A program made the position numbers and the translations under genes. The notes beneath the pieces are model-generated. The model saw only the letters and a program-made list of their open reading frames with translations. It was not told the DNA's origin and did no database searches. A stretch of 64,000 nt of DNA from Ferrimonas sediminicola (GTDB lineage Bacteria; Pseudomonadota; Gammaproteobacteria; Enterobacterales; Shewanellaceae): assembly GCF_005116715.1 (NCBI RefSeq), contig NZ_SWCI01000002.1, positions 1 through 64,000 of the forward strand. Reading direction: 5' to 3'. This document shows positions 18,917 through 28,449 of the stretch, in pieces; the stretch's first letter is position 1, and each line of letters starts with the position of its first letter.

Positions 18917-18998
18917 AGGGAGCCATTCGGCTCCCTTGTTGTCTCTGACACCGAACCCTCCGGGGGAGAAACGACAAAGGGAGCCGAATGGCTCCCTT
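18917..18998. terminator. paired convergent terminators, inverted copies of each other
   Basis: Two 20-bp hairpins (18917-18936 and 18977-18996) have the same AGGGAGCC/GGCTCCCT stem. Their loops are reverse complements (ATTC and GAAT), so the second element is an exact inverted copy of the first. The right one ends sodB on minus. The left one can end the small plus-strand gene. Confidence 0.75.
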
Positions 18999-19018
18999 GT
19001 TCAGTGCGCTGCCAGGCG

Positions 19019-19603
19019 TTAGCCGGTGAAGTTCTGGTTGACGAACTCCCAGTTCACCAACGCCCAGAAGGCGTTCATGTAGTCGGGACGCAGGTTGCGG
19101 TAGTCGATGTAGTAGGCGTGCTCCCACAGGTCGACGGTCAGCAGGGGGGTGACACCCTCCTCGGTCAACGGGGTGCCAGCATTGCTGGTGTTGACGATCT
19201 CCAGGCCGCCGTCGGCCTTCTTCACCAGCCAGGTCCAGCTCGAGCCGAAGTTGTTGATGGCCATGTCGGTGAACTTGGCCTTGAACGCGTCGAAGGAACC
19301 AAAGGCAGCGTTGATGGCATCGGCAATGGCACCCTTGGCTTCGCCGCCACCGTTGGGGGACAGGCAGTGCCAGTAGAAGGTGTGGTTCCAGATCTGGGCC
19401 GCGTTGTTGAAAACACCGCCGCTGGAGCTCTTGATGATCTCTTCCAGAGACTTACCGGCAAACTCGGTGCCTTCGATAAGGCCATTCAGCTTTACCACGT
19501 AGGTGTTGTGGTGCTTACCGTGGTGGAAATCCAGAGTCTCGGCAGAGATATGAGGTTCCAGTGCATCCTTGGCGTAAGGCAGTGCAGGTAGTTCGAAAGC
19601 CAT
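19019..19603 (-). CDS. sodB: superoxide dismutase [Fe]
   Basis: The 194-residue protein is a textbook iron superoxide dismutase. Metal ligands lie in DFHHGKHH (about H27), NHTFYW, and DLWEHAYYIDY. The Fe-type marker AQIWNHTFYWHCLSP is present. It converts superoxide to peroxide and oxygen in the cytoplasm. The start at 19603 (MAFELPALPYAKDAL) is standard; the longer open frame is noise. It is divergent from grxD with a possible Fur site between them. Confidence 0.97.
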   Translation of the reverse strand: MAFELPALPYAKDALEPHISAETLDFHHGKHHNTYVVKLNGLIEGTEFAGKSLEEIIKSSSGGVFNNAAQIWNHTFYWHCLSPNGGGEAKGAIADAINAAFGSFDAFKAKFTDMAINNFGSSWTWLVKKADGGLEIVNTSNAGTPLTEEGVTPLLTVDLWEHAYYIDYRNLRPDYMNAFWALVNWEFVNQNFTG

Positions 19604-19758
19604 GTGCGTTCTCCATTTAGCTGTTTTAGCTGTTGGTTTTGTTCCGTATGGGGCTATTGTACTCCCTAACCCTGTGACGTGCATCATGTTCCCAATTGAA
19701 TGTTCTAACCGGGTTCATCGAAAAAATACATTGGGGTTTGGTTGCACTTTGAATAGAA

Positions 19759-19773
19759 TGAGAATCAAGATCA
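19759..19773. promoter_or_regulatory. candidate Fur box between sodB and grxD
   Basis: TGAGAAT-C-AAGATCA follows the 7-1-7 Fur pattern (TGATAAT-N-ATTATCA) at 11 of 14 positions. It lies 19 bp before the grxD ATG. Iron control of both genes is known in E. coli, but this match is imperfect. Confidence 0.4.
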
Positions 19774-19791
19774 CTACCAAATGTGGTACCC

Positions 19792-20130
19792 ATGGAAACT
19801 GTAGAAAAGATTAAGTCACAAATCGCTGAAAATCCGATCATCCTGTATATGAAGGGCTCTCCCAAGCTGCCCAGCTGTGGATTTTCCGCCCAGGCCTCCC
19901 AGATGCTGGTGAACTGCGGAGAGGCGTTTGCCTACGTGGACATCCTGCAAAACCCTGATATCCGCGCTGAACTGCCCAAGTACGCCAACTGGCCGACCTT
20001 CCCTCAGCTTTGGGTGGAGGGTGAACTGATCGGTGGCTGTGACATCATCCTGGAGATGGCCCGCACCGGTGAACTGCAGAGCCTGGTTACCGAGACCGCG
20101 GCCAAGTACAAGGAGCAGGAGGCCGAGTAG
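19792..20130 (+). CDS. grxD: monothiol glutaredoxin GrxD (Grx4)
   Basis: The 112-residue protein has the monothiol active site CGFS in SPKLPSCGFSAQASQML and the GSH-binding WPTFPQLWVEGELIGGCDI. It closely follows E. coli GrxD. Such proteins bind and transfer [2Fe-2S] clusters with BolA partners. I choose ATG 19792 (METVEKIKSQIAENP); a GTG at 19783 would add three residues. No strong ribosome site is visible for either. Confidence 0.95.
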   Translation: METVEKIKSQIAENPIILYMKGSPKLPSCGFSAQASQMLVNCGEAFAYVDILQNPDIRAELPKYANWPTFPQLWVEGELIGGCDIILEMARTGELQSLVTETAAKYKEQEAE

Positions 20131-20150
20131 GCCTTCTCGCAACGCCGATG

Positions 20151-20180
20151 AAAAAGGGGCGCCATCTGGCGCCCCTTTTG
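20151..20180. terminator. terminator after grxD
   Basis: Stem GGGGCGCC/GGCGCCCC with an ATCT loop has A5 before and T4 after. It can also serve the convergent antiporter gene. Confidence 0.9.
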
Positions 20181-20195
20181 TTTGCGGGTTTGGGA

Positions 20196-21521
20196 TTACA
20201 GCACCATGGCCGCCACCCAGCCCGACGCCAGCAGCGGCAGGTTGTAGTGGAGGAAGGTGGGGACCACAGAGTCCCAGATATGATCGTGCTGACCATCGGC
20301 ATTAAGGCCGGCGGTGGGACCCAGGGTGGAGTCGGAAGCCGGGGAGCCGGCATCACCCAGGGCGGCGGCGGTACCCACCAGGGCGATAACCGCCGGGGTG
20401 GAGAAGCCAAAACCCAGCGCCAGCGGCACGTAGATGGCGGCGATGATGGGAATGGTGGAAAATGAGGAGCCGATCCCCATGGTGATGAACAGGCCTACCA
20501 GCAGCATCAAGAAGGCCGCCAGGGCCTTGTCGGTGCCGATCATCGCCTGGATGGAATCCACCAGGGCGGGAACTTCGCCGGTGGCCTTGATCACCGCGGC
20601 GAAACCGGCGGCGGCGATCATGATAAAGCCCACGGTCGCCATCATCCGCACCCCCTGGGTGAACAGATCCTGGCTGGAGATCCCCTTGTCCATGCCGCCG
20701 AGGTTGAGTACCACGAAGCCCGCCAGGGCACCGAAGATCATCGAGTCCGTATAGAGCTGAATCCCCAGGGTGGCGGCGATGGCCACCATGACCATGGCGA
20801 TGCGGGTGCCGCTGAGGGGCTGGTGCTCCACATGCTCGCTGCCGTCCAGATCCTTCTCCTCGTACTGCCTGGGTTTGCGGTAGCTGACGAAGGTGGCGGT
20901 CAGCAGGCCAAACACCATCCCCAGGGCGGGAATGAACATGGCGCCCATCAGCTCATCGGCCTGCATCTGGAGGCCGTTGCCGACCAGGTTGGCCATCAGG
21001 ATGTCCTTGAGGAAGATCCCGCCAAAGCCCACCGGCAGCACCATGTAGGTGGTGACCAGACCGAAGGTCAGCACACAGGCAATCAGGCGGCGGTCCAGGT
21101 TCAGCTTGTTGAATACGCCCAACAGGGGTGGGATCAGGATGGGGATAAAAGCGATATGGATGGGTACCGCGTTCTGGGAGGCGATGGACATCAGCAGAAT
21201 CGCCACCAGCAGGGCGTACTTGACCCCGGTAACCGCCTGGTTATCGGGATGACGGCCCAGGCGACCGATGATCGCCCGGGAGAGGCTGTCGGTGATGCCG
21301 GTGTGGCTCAGGGCCACGGCGAAGGCGCCCAGCAGAGCGTAGCCCAGGGCAATGGTGGCGCCACCACCCAGTCCGGTGTTGAAGGCATCAATGGTCTCGG
21401 CCAGGCTCATATCGCCCAGCAGACCGGCAACCAGGGCGCTGACGGTCAGCGCAATAATCACGTTGACTCTGGCCAGGCTGAGCACCAGGACCAGGAGTAC
21501 CGCGATGACGACGGCGTTCAT
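20196..21521 (-). CDS. Na+/H+ antiporter family protein (NhaC-like)
   Basis: The 441-residue protein has about 11-12 hydrophobic segments. Its glycine-rich motifs ([29 protein letters not shown] near the N-terminus, [20 protein letters not shown] near the C-terminus) fit the predicted sodium/proton antiporter group distinct from NhaA, NhaB and NhaD. Substrate is inferred; members have also been proposed to move amino acids. It is a lone gene on minus, with a decayed GGDEF remnant behind its start. Confidence 0.75.
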   Translation of the reverse strand: MNAVVIAVLLVLVLSLARVNVIIALTVSALVAGLLGDMSLAETIDAFNTGLGGGATIALGYALLGAFAVALSHTGITDSLSRAIIGRLGRHPDNQAVTGVKYALLVAILLMSIASQNAVPIHIAFIPILIPPLLGVFNKLNLDRRLIACVLTFGLVTTYMVLPVGFGGIFLKDILMANLVGNGLQMQADELMGAMFIPALGMVFGLLTATFVSYRKPRQYEEKDLDGSEHVEHQPLSGTRIAMVMVAIAATLGIQLYTDSMIFGALAGFVVLNLGGMDKGISSQDLFTQGVRMMATVGFIMIAAAGFAAVIKATGEVPALVDSIQAMIGTDKALAAFLMLLVGLFITMGIGSSFSTIPIIAAIYVPLALGFGFSTPAVIALVGTAAALGDAGSPASDSTLGPTAGLNADGQHDHIWDSVVPTFLHYNLPLLASGWVAAMVL

Positions 21522-21664
21522 TGTTATCTGTTACCTATGGTTGATTGCTATAAAAGGTGAAACGAACCATTTTCAGGGTCAGGAGGGAACTGTCCAGTGA
21601 AATATGCACCAGGAGTGCGATTGTGTGACCAAAATCGGCCTTGGTGAGCCGTGATGGGCCGAGG
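21522..21664. other. gap between antiporter gene and GGDEF remnant
   Basis: This stretch should hold the antiporter promoter on minus. No clear -10/-35 pair, operator or small gene is visible. Confidence 0.4.
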
Positions 21665-21868
21665 TTAACCGGCCCGCTTGAGACTTTGTTTGTCGAGGTA
21701 CATCTGCAGGTCCGCTTCGGCAATCAGTTGCTCGGCCGCCGTAGCTGAACCGCCTTGCCACAGGGCCAGGCCAATGCTGGTCACCACGTCCATCTGCTCG
21801 ACGGTCAAGCTGTGTTATGTGGCGAGAATTTGACGCCATCGAGGTTTTGGGGCCGGATAAGCTGGTCG
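21665..21868 (-). pseudogene. decayed C-terminal fragment of a GGDEF domain protein
   Basis: On minus, the frame ending at TAA 21665-21667 reads LTVEQMDVVTSIGLALWQGG and then TAAEQLIAEADLQMYLDKQS. This is the last strand-helix part of a GGDEF domain (typically VTVSIGIA..., A..LL..AD.AMY.AK). An in-frame stop lies directly upstream at 21815-21817. Restoring one base would join a plausible upstream piece (QNLDGVKFSPHNTA) in another frame. The GGDEF active site itself is gone, because rnt begins at 21907. It is a relic of a deleted diguanylate cyclase gene. Confidence 0.65.
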
Positions 21869-21906
21869 GGCGATGGAGGGGGCCGTCCAAGGCGGCTCCG
21901 GTGCCG

Positions 21907-22587
21907 TTACTCCTGCCCTTGCGAGTCCTGGGGCTGCCCCTTCTTGATGTTTTCCTCCGGTACCTGCCATCCCCCCAGTGATTTCCACTTGTTGACGATA
22001 TGGCAGAACAGTTCGGCGGTGCGCTCGGTATCATAGAGGGCGGAGTGAGCCTGCTTGTTGTCAAACTCGACTCCGGCGGTGCGACACGCCTTGGCCAGCA
22101 CCGTCTGTCCCAGGGCCAGCCCCGACAAGGTGGCGGTGTCGAAGGTGGCGAAGGGGTGGAAGGGCACCCGCTTTATCTTGGCCCGTTCGATGGCGGCATT
22201 GAGGAAACCGTGATCAAAGGCGGCGTTGTGGGCCACGACGATGGAACGGTGACAGCCTGCGGCCTTCTGCGCTTTACGTACCGCCTTGAAGATCTCATGC
22301 AGGGCTTCCTTCTCCGAGACGGCGCCCCGAAGTGGGTTGTGAGGGTCGATGCCGTTGAACTCCAGGGCGGCGGGCTCCAGGTTGGCTCCCTCGAAGGGCG
22401 CTACATGAAAGTGGAGCGTCTGGGCGGGCTTGAGCCATCCGTCGCTGTCCATCTCCAGGGTGACAGCGGCGATCTCCAGTACCGCATCGGTGGCGGCGTT
22501 GAAGCCGGCGGTTTCGATGTCGATCACCACGGGGAAGTAACCGCGGAAGCGGTTAACAAGCAGATTTTCTGGTTTAATAGGGGTCAT
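21907..22587 (-). CDS. rnt: ribonuclease T
   Basis: The 226-residue protein has the DEDDh exonuclease motifs [11 protein letters not shown] (ExoI, D and E), [11 protein letters not shown] (ExoII) and [14 protein letters not shown] (ExoIII, H and D). RNase T trims 3' ends of tRNA and other stable RNA, including the CCA turnover step, so it would act on the tRNA-Tyr array transcripts. It is divergent from motY, a gene order known in Vibrio. Confidence 0.96.
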   Translation of the reverse strand: MTPIKPENLLVNRFRGYFPVVIDIETAGFNAATDAVLEIAAVTLEMDSDGWLKPAQTLHFHVAPFEGANLEPAALEFNGIDPHNPLRGAVSEKEALHEIFKAVRKAQKAAGCHRSIVVAHNAAFDHGFLNAAIERAKIKRVPFHPFATFDTATLSGLALGQTVLAKACRTAGVEFDNKQAHSALYDTERTAELFCHIVNKWKSLGGWQVPEENIKKGQPQDSQGQE

Positions 22588-22732
22588 GCCGCCAGCTTTG
22601 TTTCTCTCGGGGTGCGCAATTATCGCAAAGCACCGGAATAATGCAAAAAACTTTGGTTGGTGAACATTTGGCCTAAAGCTTTCCGCCAGGGCGCCGATAC
22701 AGGCGGTAACAGAGAACCTCAGGGTAGCGTAG

Positions 22733-23599
22733 ATGCGATTGAGATATGGTGCAGTGATTGTGGGTGCAATGCTCTCCTGCTCCGCCTCCGGTGGAGTCAG
22801 GAACTACGTGGCATCCATCGATCAGTCACACTGGAATCTGGAGACGGCCAGTCCGCTGCAGTGCACCCTGACCCACACCATCCCCAATTTTGGCACCGCG
22901 GTATTCAACAGCAGGGCCGGGCGCTCCACCGACCTCAACTTCGTCCTGGAGATGAAGCGCAAGCCGGAGCGGGCCACCCGCGCCAGCCTGCGTTCGGTGG
23001 CCCCCTCGTGGCGACCTGGTGTGCCGGCACGGCGCATCGTGGATTTGACCTACCAAGCCCAGTTTGATGCCGAAGTGCCCAAGCAGGCCGCCTGGGTGAT
23101 GCTCTCCGAGCTGGAGCAGGGGATGCAGCCCACGTTCTACTACCAGGACTGGTATAACCCGGTGAACCAGGTGGCGGTGGGGTTGAGTTCCGCCAACTTC
23201 CAGAACAGCTACTTTCAGTTTGTGGCCTGCATCGACAGCCTGCTGCCCTACAGCTTCGAGGATATCGCCTTTACCGTCCTCAACTTCCGGGAAAAAAACG
23301 GTGAGTTGACCTCAGACTCACGCCGCAAACTGGAACGGATCCGCGAGTACCTTTCCTATGACCCGACCCTGGAGCTGGTGCTGATCGATTCCTATACCGA
23401 CAGCTTTGGTTCGGAAGCGGCCAACCTCAAGCTCAGCCATGAGCAGGCGGACAAGTTGAAGCAGTTCTTTGTGGATTCCGGCATCAATGCCGAGCGTATC
23501 GTCAGCCAGGGACATGGTGAGAAGCGCCACATCGCCAGCAACACCAGCAACCGTGGTCGGGCCCAGAACCGCCGGGTGGTGATCCGGATGGAGCGTTAA
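22733..23599 (+). CDS. motY: sodium-type flagellar motor T-ring protein MotY
   Basis: The 288-residue protein has a signal peptide (to about residue 20). An N-terminal domain of about 150 residues binds MotX and the basal body. A C-terminal OmpA-like peptidoglycan-binding domain contains [17 protein letters not shown] and [25 protein letters not shown]. MotY anchors stator units of Na+-driven polar flagella. A generic OmpA protein is the alternative, but the N-terminal half and the rnt neighbour favour MotY. Confidence 0.85.
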   Translation: MRLRYGAVIVGAMLSCSASGGVRNYVASIDQSHWNLETASPLQCTLTHTIPNFGTAVFNSRAGRSTDLNFVLEMKRKPERATRASLRSVAPSWRPGVPARRIVDLTYQAQFDAEVPKQAAWVMLSELEQGMQPTFYYQDWYNPVNQVAVGLSSANFQNSYFQFVACIDSLLPYSFEDIAFTVLNFREKNGELTSDSRRKLERIREYLSYDPTLELVLIDSYTDSFGSEAANLKLSHEQADKLKQFFVDSGINAERIVSQGHGEKRHIASNTSNRGRAQNRRVVIRMER

Positions 23600-23616
23600 C
23601 GTTCAGTTTGTGAAGA

Positions 23617-23638
23617 GGGGGCCTGATGGCCCTTTTTT
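23617..23638 (+). terminator. terminator after motY
   Basis: Short stem GGGCC/GGCCC (23619-23623, 23628-23632) is followed by T6. Confidence 0.7.
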
Positions 23639-23660
23639 GGGTCAGCGCCCCAATGACAAA

Positions 23661-23690
23661 AGAAAAACCCCGGCCTGCCGGGGTTTTTTT
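23661..23690. terminator. terminator between motY and fadE
   Basis: Stem CCCCGG/CCGGGG with a CCTG loop has an A-run to the left and T7 to the right. It ends fadE on minus and backs up motY termination. Confidence 0.85.
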
Positions 23691-23706
23691 GTCAGGTCAG
23701 TCGGAC

Positions 23707-26157
23707 TCAGGCAGCCTGGACGGGCTTGCTGGGTTCGACATCGACCGGGTTGGCCTTGAGCTCTTCAGGGGCGAAGTCGTCTACGTTGATGGTTTCCAGT
23801 CGACCGGTTTCGGCGTCGCGCAGCAGCTGGGCCTCGTCGGCGGTCAGAACCCCCAGCTCCAGCCCCTTGTCGGCCACCTCATGCAGCTTCCAGAACGGCA
23901 GCTTGGTGCCAGCGGCTTTGCACACCTTGTCGAACAGGGGCTCGGCGGCCAGGATGTTGCGCAGGGTCTGCTCCTGGCGGCCCACCGGGTTGTTCTCGTG
24001 GGCTTCCAACCACTGGCCGGCAATCAGGCGGTCACGGGCGGCGCAGGGGGTCTGCAGGATCTTGGCCACCTGGTGATCCAGCTTGTCGGAGGTGCGCTTC
24101 ATCGGCAGGCCCAGGGGGAACATCACAAACTTCAGCAGGCCGCCGAAAGCGGGGAAGTTCTCCAGCAGCTCCACCAGGGAGGTCTGCAGCTTGAATAGGC
24201 TGTCCTCGACCGCCCACTGCATCAGCGGGATGTCGTCGCTCTGGCGGCCGTCATCCTGGTAACGCTTGAGAGTGGCGGAGGTCAGGTACAGTTGGCTGAG
24301 CAGATCCCCCAGGCGGGCGGAGGTGCGCTCCTTGCGCTTGAGGCTGCCGCCCAGCATCGCCATGGCTAGGTCGGAGAGCAGGGCCAGGTTGGCGCTGAAG
24401 CGGTTCATATGCTGATAGTAGCGCTTGGTCACGTCGGAGTAGGGGGCGCTGCTGAAGCGGGCGCCGGTCAGACCGAGCCAGATGCTGCGCACCAGGTTGC
24501 TGAACACGAAGCCCACGTGGCCCCATACCGCCTGGTCGAAACTCTCCAGGCTGCGGCCGGAGTCCTTGTCGAACGCCGCTTCCATCTCTTTCAGCACATA
24601 GGGGTGGCAGCGGATGGCGCCCTGGCCGTAGATCACCAGGGAGCGGGTCAGGATGTTGGCCCCCTCCACGGTGATGGCAATGGGGGCGCCCTGGTAGCCA
24701 CGGCCCAGGTAGTTGTTGGGACCCAGACACACCCCCTTGCCGCCGTGAATGTCCATGGCGTCGATGACGCATCGCTGCATCCGGTCAGTCAGGTGCATCT
24801 TGACGATGGCGGAGATCACCGAGGGCTTCTCACCCAGGCCCAGGCCGGTGGTGGTCATGGCGTTGACCGCCTCCATCAGATATGCGTTGCCGCCAATGCG
24901 GGCCATGGGCTCCTCAATCCCCTCCATCTTGCCGATGGGGGTCTTGAACTGGCGACGGATGCGGGAGTAGGAGCCGGTGGCTGCCGCGGCGGTCTTGATG
25001 CCACCCGCGGAGTTGGAGGGCAGGGTGATGCCCCGGCCTACGGAGAGGCACTCAACCAGCATGCGCCAGCCCTTGCCGGCCATCTCGGGACCACCGATGA
25101 TGAACTCCAGGGGCACGAACACGTCGTTGCCCTGGGTGGGGCCGTTCTGGAACATGGTGTTCAACGGGAAGTGGCGGCGGCCGATGATCACGCCGTCGAT
25201 GTCGGTGGGGATCAGGGCGCAGGTGATGCCGATCTCCTCCTGGTCACCCAGCAGGCCGTCGGGATCGCGCAGCTTGAACGCCAGGCCCAGCACGGTGGCC
25301 ACCGGGGCCAGGGTGATGTAGCGCTTGTTCCAGGTCAGGCGCATGCCCAGCACCTCTTTGCCCTGCCATTCGCCCTTGCAGACGATGCCGTAATCGGGGA
25401 TGGCACCGGCATCGGAGCCCGCCTCGGGGCTGGTCAGGGCGAAGCAGGGGACCTCTTTACCCACCGCCAGGCGGGGCAGGTAATAATCCTTCTGTTCTTC
25501 GGTTCCATAGTGCTGCAGCAGCTCACCGGGACCCAGGGAGTTGGGCACGCCGACGGTGGAGGCCAGCACGGAGTCGACGCCGGCCAGTTTCTGCAGAACC
25601 TGGGACTGGGCGTAGGGGCTGAACTCCAGGCCACCGTACTTTTTCTTGATGATCATGGCGAAGAACTTGTTGTCCTTCAGGTACTGCCATACCTCGGGAG
25701 TCAGATCCGCATCCTGGTGGGAGACGCGGAAGGCGTTCACCATCCGGGACACCTCCTCCACCGGACCGTCCAGGAACGCCTGCTCTTCGGCGCTCAGGCG
25801 GGGCATGGGCAGTTGGTGCAGCTTCTTCCAGTCAGGGGCACCGGAGAACAGGTCCGCGTCCCACCAGGTGGTGCCCGCTTCGATGGCATCCTTTTCGGTC
25901 TGGGACATCTCGGGCATCACCGAGCGGAACGCCTTCAGGGCTGGCCTGGTCAGCAGGCTCTTACGCAGGGAGGCGATATTGAAGGGGATGGCGATGATGG
26001 CGAACAGGATCCAGGCCAGGGAGCCCACGATGCCAAGGCCGGTGCCGATAGCCAGGGCTGCGGCGGCCACCAGGGTAAACAGGGTCAGCGAGGCGCGTCT
26101 GTAGATGAGCCCCCCCAACACCAGAATAGAGGCAATGCTCCAAACTAGGGTAGTCAC
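23707..26157 (-). CDS. fadE: acyl-CoA dehydrogenase FadE
   Basis: I choose GTG 26157 because AAGGAG lies six bases upstream. The result is 816 residues, close to E. coli FadE (814). Two N-terminal hydrophobic segments (about 1-60) anchor it. The acyl-CoA dehydrogenase fold follows ([55 protein letters not shown]) and then a C-terminal DUF1974 region. It performs the first step of fatty acid beta-oxidation. A FadR box lies about 70 bp upstream. Confidence 0.95.
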   Translation of the reverse strand: MTTLVWSIASILVLGGLIYRRASLTLFTLVAAAALAIGTGLGIVGSLAWILFAIIAIPFNIASLRKSLLTRPALKAFRSVMPEMSQTEKDAIEAGTTWWDADLFSGAPDWKKLHQLPMPRLSAEEQAFLDGPVEEVSRMVNAFRVSHQDADLTPEVWQYLKDNKFFAMIIKKKYGGLEFSPYAQSQVLQKLAGVDSVLASTVGVPNSLGPGELLQHYGTEEQKDYYLPRLAVGKEVPCFALTSPEAGSDAGAIPDYGIVCKGEWQGKEVLGMRLTWNKRYITLAPVATVLGLAFKLRDPDGLLGDQEEIGITCALIPTDIDGVIIGRRHFPLNTMFQNGPTQGNDVFVPLEFIIGGPEMAGKGWRMLVECLSVGRGITLPSNSAGGIKTAAAATGSYSRIRRQFKTPIGKMEGIEEPMARIGGNAYLMEAVNAMTTTGLGLGEKPSVISAIVKMHLTDRMQRCVIDAMDIHGGKGVCLGPNNYLGRGYQGAPIAITVEGANILTRSLVIYGQGAIRCHPYVLKEMEAAFDKDSGRSLESFDQAVWGHVGFVFSNLVRSIWLGLTGARFSSAPYSDVTKRYYQHMNRFSANLALLSDLAMAMLGGSLKRKERTSARLGDLLSQLYLTSATLKRYQDDGRQSDDIPLMQWAVEDSLFKLQTSLVELLENFPAFGGLLKFVMFPLGLPMKRTSDKLDHQVAKILQTPCAARDRLIAGQWLEAHENNPVGRQEQTLRNILAAEPLFDKVCKAAGTKLPFWKLHEVADKGLELGVLTADEAQLLRDAETGRLETINVDDFAPEELKANPVDVEPSKPVQAA

Positions 26158-26226
26158 GTTAATTCTCCTTGTGTCACCTGCCGGGAAACGGGCTGCCGGC
26201 AAGTTTGCTCTCTGTCACAGTATATG

Positions 26227-26243
26227 GTCTGGTCTGACCTCTG
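26227..26243. promoter_or_regulatory. FadR operator upstream of fadE
   Basis: GTCTGGTCTGACCTCTG fits the FadR consensus (ANCTGGTCNGACCNGNT), with the core CTGGTCTGACC intact. It lies about 70 bp before the fadE start. FadR itself is encoded at 12772-13482. Confidence 0.7.
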
Positions 26244-26428
26244 TCACATAAAAACTAAACGCATGTTTTAAATTCTTCAAGATCTATTTGCGAATATTTG
26301 TACAGAGGCGTAGGGCAATGGTGAGAGGCAGGGTGGTGAGCCTTTGAGCAAACGCTGCCCTATCGGGGTGCGTGAACGTTAAAATCTGGTTATTCTTCGT
26401 TGTAATAGAGAATGATACGGGTAGAGCT

Positions 26429-27211
26429 ATGTGTGAATTGCTGGCGATGAGCGCCAATGTGCCCACGGACATTGTGTTCAGCTTTACCGGCCTGGTGGAG
26501 CGCGGCGGGGTGACCGGCCCCCATAAGGACGGCTGGGGCATCACCTTCTACGAGGGGATGGGGAACCGCACCTTCCGGGACTGCAAGCCCAGTTGCCAGT
26601 CCCAGGTGGCCAGCCTGATCAAGGAGTACCCCATCAAGAGTCAGGCGGTGATCAGCCACATCCGCCAGGCCAACCGTGGTCGGGTTTCCCTGGAGAATAC
26701 CCACCCCTTCTGCCGGGAGTTGTGGGGGCGCTACTGGACCTTCGCCCACAATGGCCAGCTCAGTGGCTACACCGATAAGCTCAAGCCCCAGCGGTTCCAG
26801 CCCGTGGGCAATACCGACAGCGAGCTGGCGTTCTGCTATCTGATGGACAAGCTGGCGGAGCGTTTCCCGGAGAAGCCGAAGGAGATGCGTCAGGCGTTCC
26901 GCTTTATGGCCCAGGAGGCGGCCAAGCTCAGGGAACTCGGGGTGTTCAACATGCTGCTGACCGACGGCCGTTACCTGTTGGCGCTGTGCAGCAATAACCT
27001 GTGCTGGATCACCCGTCGCGCCCCCTTCGGCGAAGCCAGGCTGATCGACACCGACATGGTGATCGACTTCAAGAAGGAGACCACGGAGAAGGACATCGTG
27101 ACCGTGATCGCCACCCGGCCCCTGACCCACAACGAGCAGTGGCACACCATGGAGGGGGGCGAGTGGCAGCTTTTTAAGGACGGCTTGCCCGTAGCGTCGG
27201 GTCGGTCGTGA
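26429..27211 (+). CDS. yafJ: class II glutamine amidotransferase, YafJ type
   Basis: I choose ATG 26429 so that the product begins MCELLAMSANVP. The cysteine after the start methionine is the Ntn nucleophile, so the upstream 19 codons cannot be translated into the mature form. The 260 residues include HIRQANRGRVSLENTHPF, the family glutamine-binding region, and FAHNGQLSG. No synthase domain is attached, and the acceptor is unknown. Its 3' end overlaps the convergent DUF3108 gene by 38 bp. Confidence 0.85.
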   Translation: MCELLAMSANVPTDIVFSFTGLVERGGVTGPHKDGWGITFYEGMGNRTFRDCKPSCQSQVASLIKEYPIKSQAVISHIRQANRGRVSLENTHPFCRELWGRYWTFAHNGQLSGYTDKLKPQRFQPVGNTDSELAFCYLMDKLAERFPEKPKEMRQAFRFMAQEAAKLRELGVFNMLLTDGRYLLALCSNNLCWITRRAPFGEARLIDTDMVIDFKKETTEKDIVTVIATRPLTHNEQWHTMEGGEWQLFKDGLPVASGRS

Positions 27212-27899
27212 AGGTCAGCTTGGTGAGCTTCAGTTCCGCCTGCACATCCCCATCCTTATACTGAATCAGGCGCGCCATCACCAGATGGTGCGCCTTGGCC
27301 AGCCACAGGTAGGTCTGACGGCTGCTGCCTTCCCCCCGGTCCCGCTCCAGCTTGATGGTCTCCAGGGTGCCGAAGGGCAGGGTCAGGGTGTCCTCGCCCA
27401 CCACCCTGTAGCGGTACTCACGCTCCTTGGCCTTATAGATGACGGGGTAGCTCATCTCGGTCCTGCCCGCCGCCACGTCCAGCCTCAACTGCTGCTGGTA
27501 ACTCAGGGGATCGAACCTGGGTTCGCTCCAGGGCAGCCGGGTCTTTGCATCCCGGTACTGGGCATCGATGCGTCCCTGCTCGGGATCGAAGCGGATCCAT
27601 GCCTTGAAGTCCGGCCCGGTGCCGGAGCGCTTCATCCGGTACAGGGTCGGGCGCACCAGGTCTGAGGCCATCTGGAACTCGCTGGTCTCGGTGCGGGTGT
27701 CGGAGAGAAACAGCCAGCCCACCTGACTCTGGTAGCCCAGGCGGTAGTGATCATCGGCCAGCCGCTCCAGCTGGTAGTAGCCGCTGCCCAGCTCCGAGTC
27801 GCCACGCCACACCTGGTAATCCGCCCGGTAGGGCAGCAGGGGGTTGGCCTGAATGGCCAGCGCCTGCAGCAGCAGGGCAATCGTCAGCAGGGTTCGCAT
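27174..27899 (-). CDS. DUF3108 domain protein, periplasmic
   Basis: ATG 27899 is preceded by CAGGAG and gives 241 residues with a signal peptide (MRTLLTIALLLQALAIQANP). The rest is beta-rich, with LPYRADYQVWRGDSELGSGYYQLERL and KLERDRGEGSSRQTYLWLAKAHHLVMARLIQYKDGD. This matches the DUF3108 pattern of secreted or outer-membrane-associated beta proteins. Function is unknown. It may be cotranscribed with the ATL gene 43 bp upstream on minus. Confidence 0.75.
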   Translation of the reverse strand: MRTLLTIALLLQALAIQANPLLPYRADYQVWRGDSELGSGYYQLERLADDHYRLGYQSQVGWLFLSDTRTETSEFQMASDLVRPTLYRMKRSGTGPDFKAWIRFDPEQGRIDAQYRDAKTRLPWSEPRFDPLSYQQQLRLDVAAGRTEMSYPVIYKAKEREYRYRVVGEDTLTLPFGTLETIKLERDRGEGSSRQTYLWLAKAHHLVMARLIQYKDGDVQAELKLTKLTFTTDPTLRASRP

Positions 27900-27942
27900 G
27901 GGCACTCCTGAAAAGTGTTCGTCAAAGATCCACGGGCTCTCG

Positions 27943-28296
27943 TTAAAAGGGTAGTTGCCACAACAGCTCGGCGAGATCCGGCTGCCACTGGTAGCGATTC
28001 ATATTGATGCGGCTGCCGTTGACCTCCACCCCCTCCTGCCGCAGCCGGTACTGCTGTTCCCGGTACCCCGGCGAGTCCTTGGGCAGGGAGATCCTGCCGC
28101 CGGCGCCCAGAACCCGGTACCAGGGCAGGGCCATCTCCTCGGGGACGGTGCGCATCGCCCGTCCCGCCAACCGGGCCCGTCCGGGCAGGCCGGCCAGATC
28201 CGCCAGCTGGCCATAGCTGACCACCTTGCCTTCGGGGATCATCAGGCACACCTGCCAGATCCTCTGCTCTCCGGTAAGGGGCTTGGGCTTACTCAT
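27943..28296 (-). CDS. alkyltransferase-like (ATL) DNA-binding protein
   Basis: ATG 28296 with AAGGA upstream gives 117 residues. The fold is that of O6-alkylguanine transferases (IWQVCLMIPEGKVVSYGQLADLAGLPGRARLAGRAM). The reactive PCHRV cysteine motif is replaced by PWYRV (MALPWYRVLGAGG). Such ATL proteins bind O6-alkylguanine, bend DNA and hand the lesion to nucleotide excision repair. It faces away from the SOS mutasome operon, from which only the LexA-controlled gap separates it. Confidence 0.85.
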   Translation of the reverse strand: MSKPKPLTGEQRIWQVCLMIPEGKVVSYGQLADLAGLPGRARLAGRAMRTVPEEMALPWYRVLGAGGRISLPKDSPGYREQQYRLRQEGVEVNGSRINMNRYQWQPDLAELLWQLPF

Positions 28297-28411
28297 CCAT
28301 CTGTATCCTTCCAACCTCTCTGGAGAGCCAGTGTACTGAATTTTCTTTAAGAGTGCCCAAAGGCCCCACGGGTTCCCCCGGATCCCTTGGATCTGTGGCC
28401 AAGATGGTTAA

Positions 28412-28431
28412 TACTGTATATGCGTACAGTA
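28412..28431 (+). promoter_or_regulatory. LexA box of the imuA-imuB-dnaE2 operon
   Basis: CTGT-ATATGCGT-ACAG (28414-28429) is a near-ideal LexA operator of the CTGT-N8-ACAG type, and the flanks extend the symmetry to 20 bp. It lies 19 bp before the imuA ATG and so overlaps the promoter. SOS induction of the operon is expected. Confidence 0.9.
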
Positions 28432-28449
28432 TTTTGTTTGGTGCGAAAG

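Noticed and set aside
21579-22064. 161-codon frame on minus over the rnt end
   Set aside because: It is out of frame with rnt and with the GGDEF relic, and its translation has no family character.
24409-26148. 579-codon open frame antisense to fadE
   Set aside because: Same cause: the fadE frame is certain and the antisense product has no recognisable fold.
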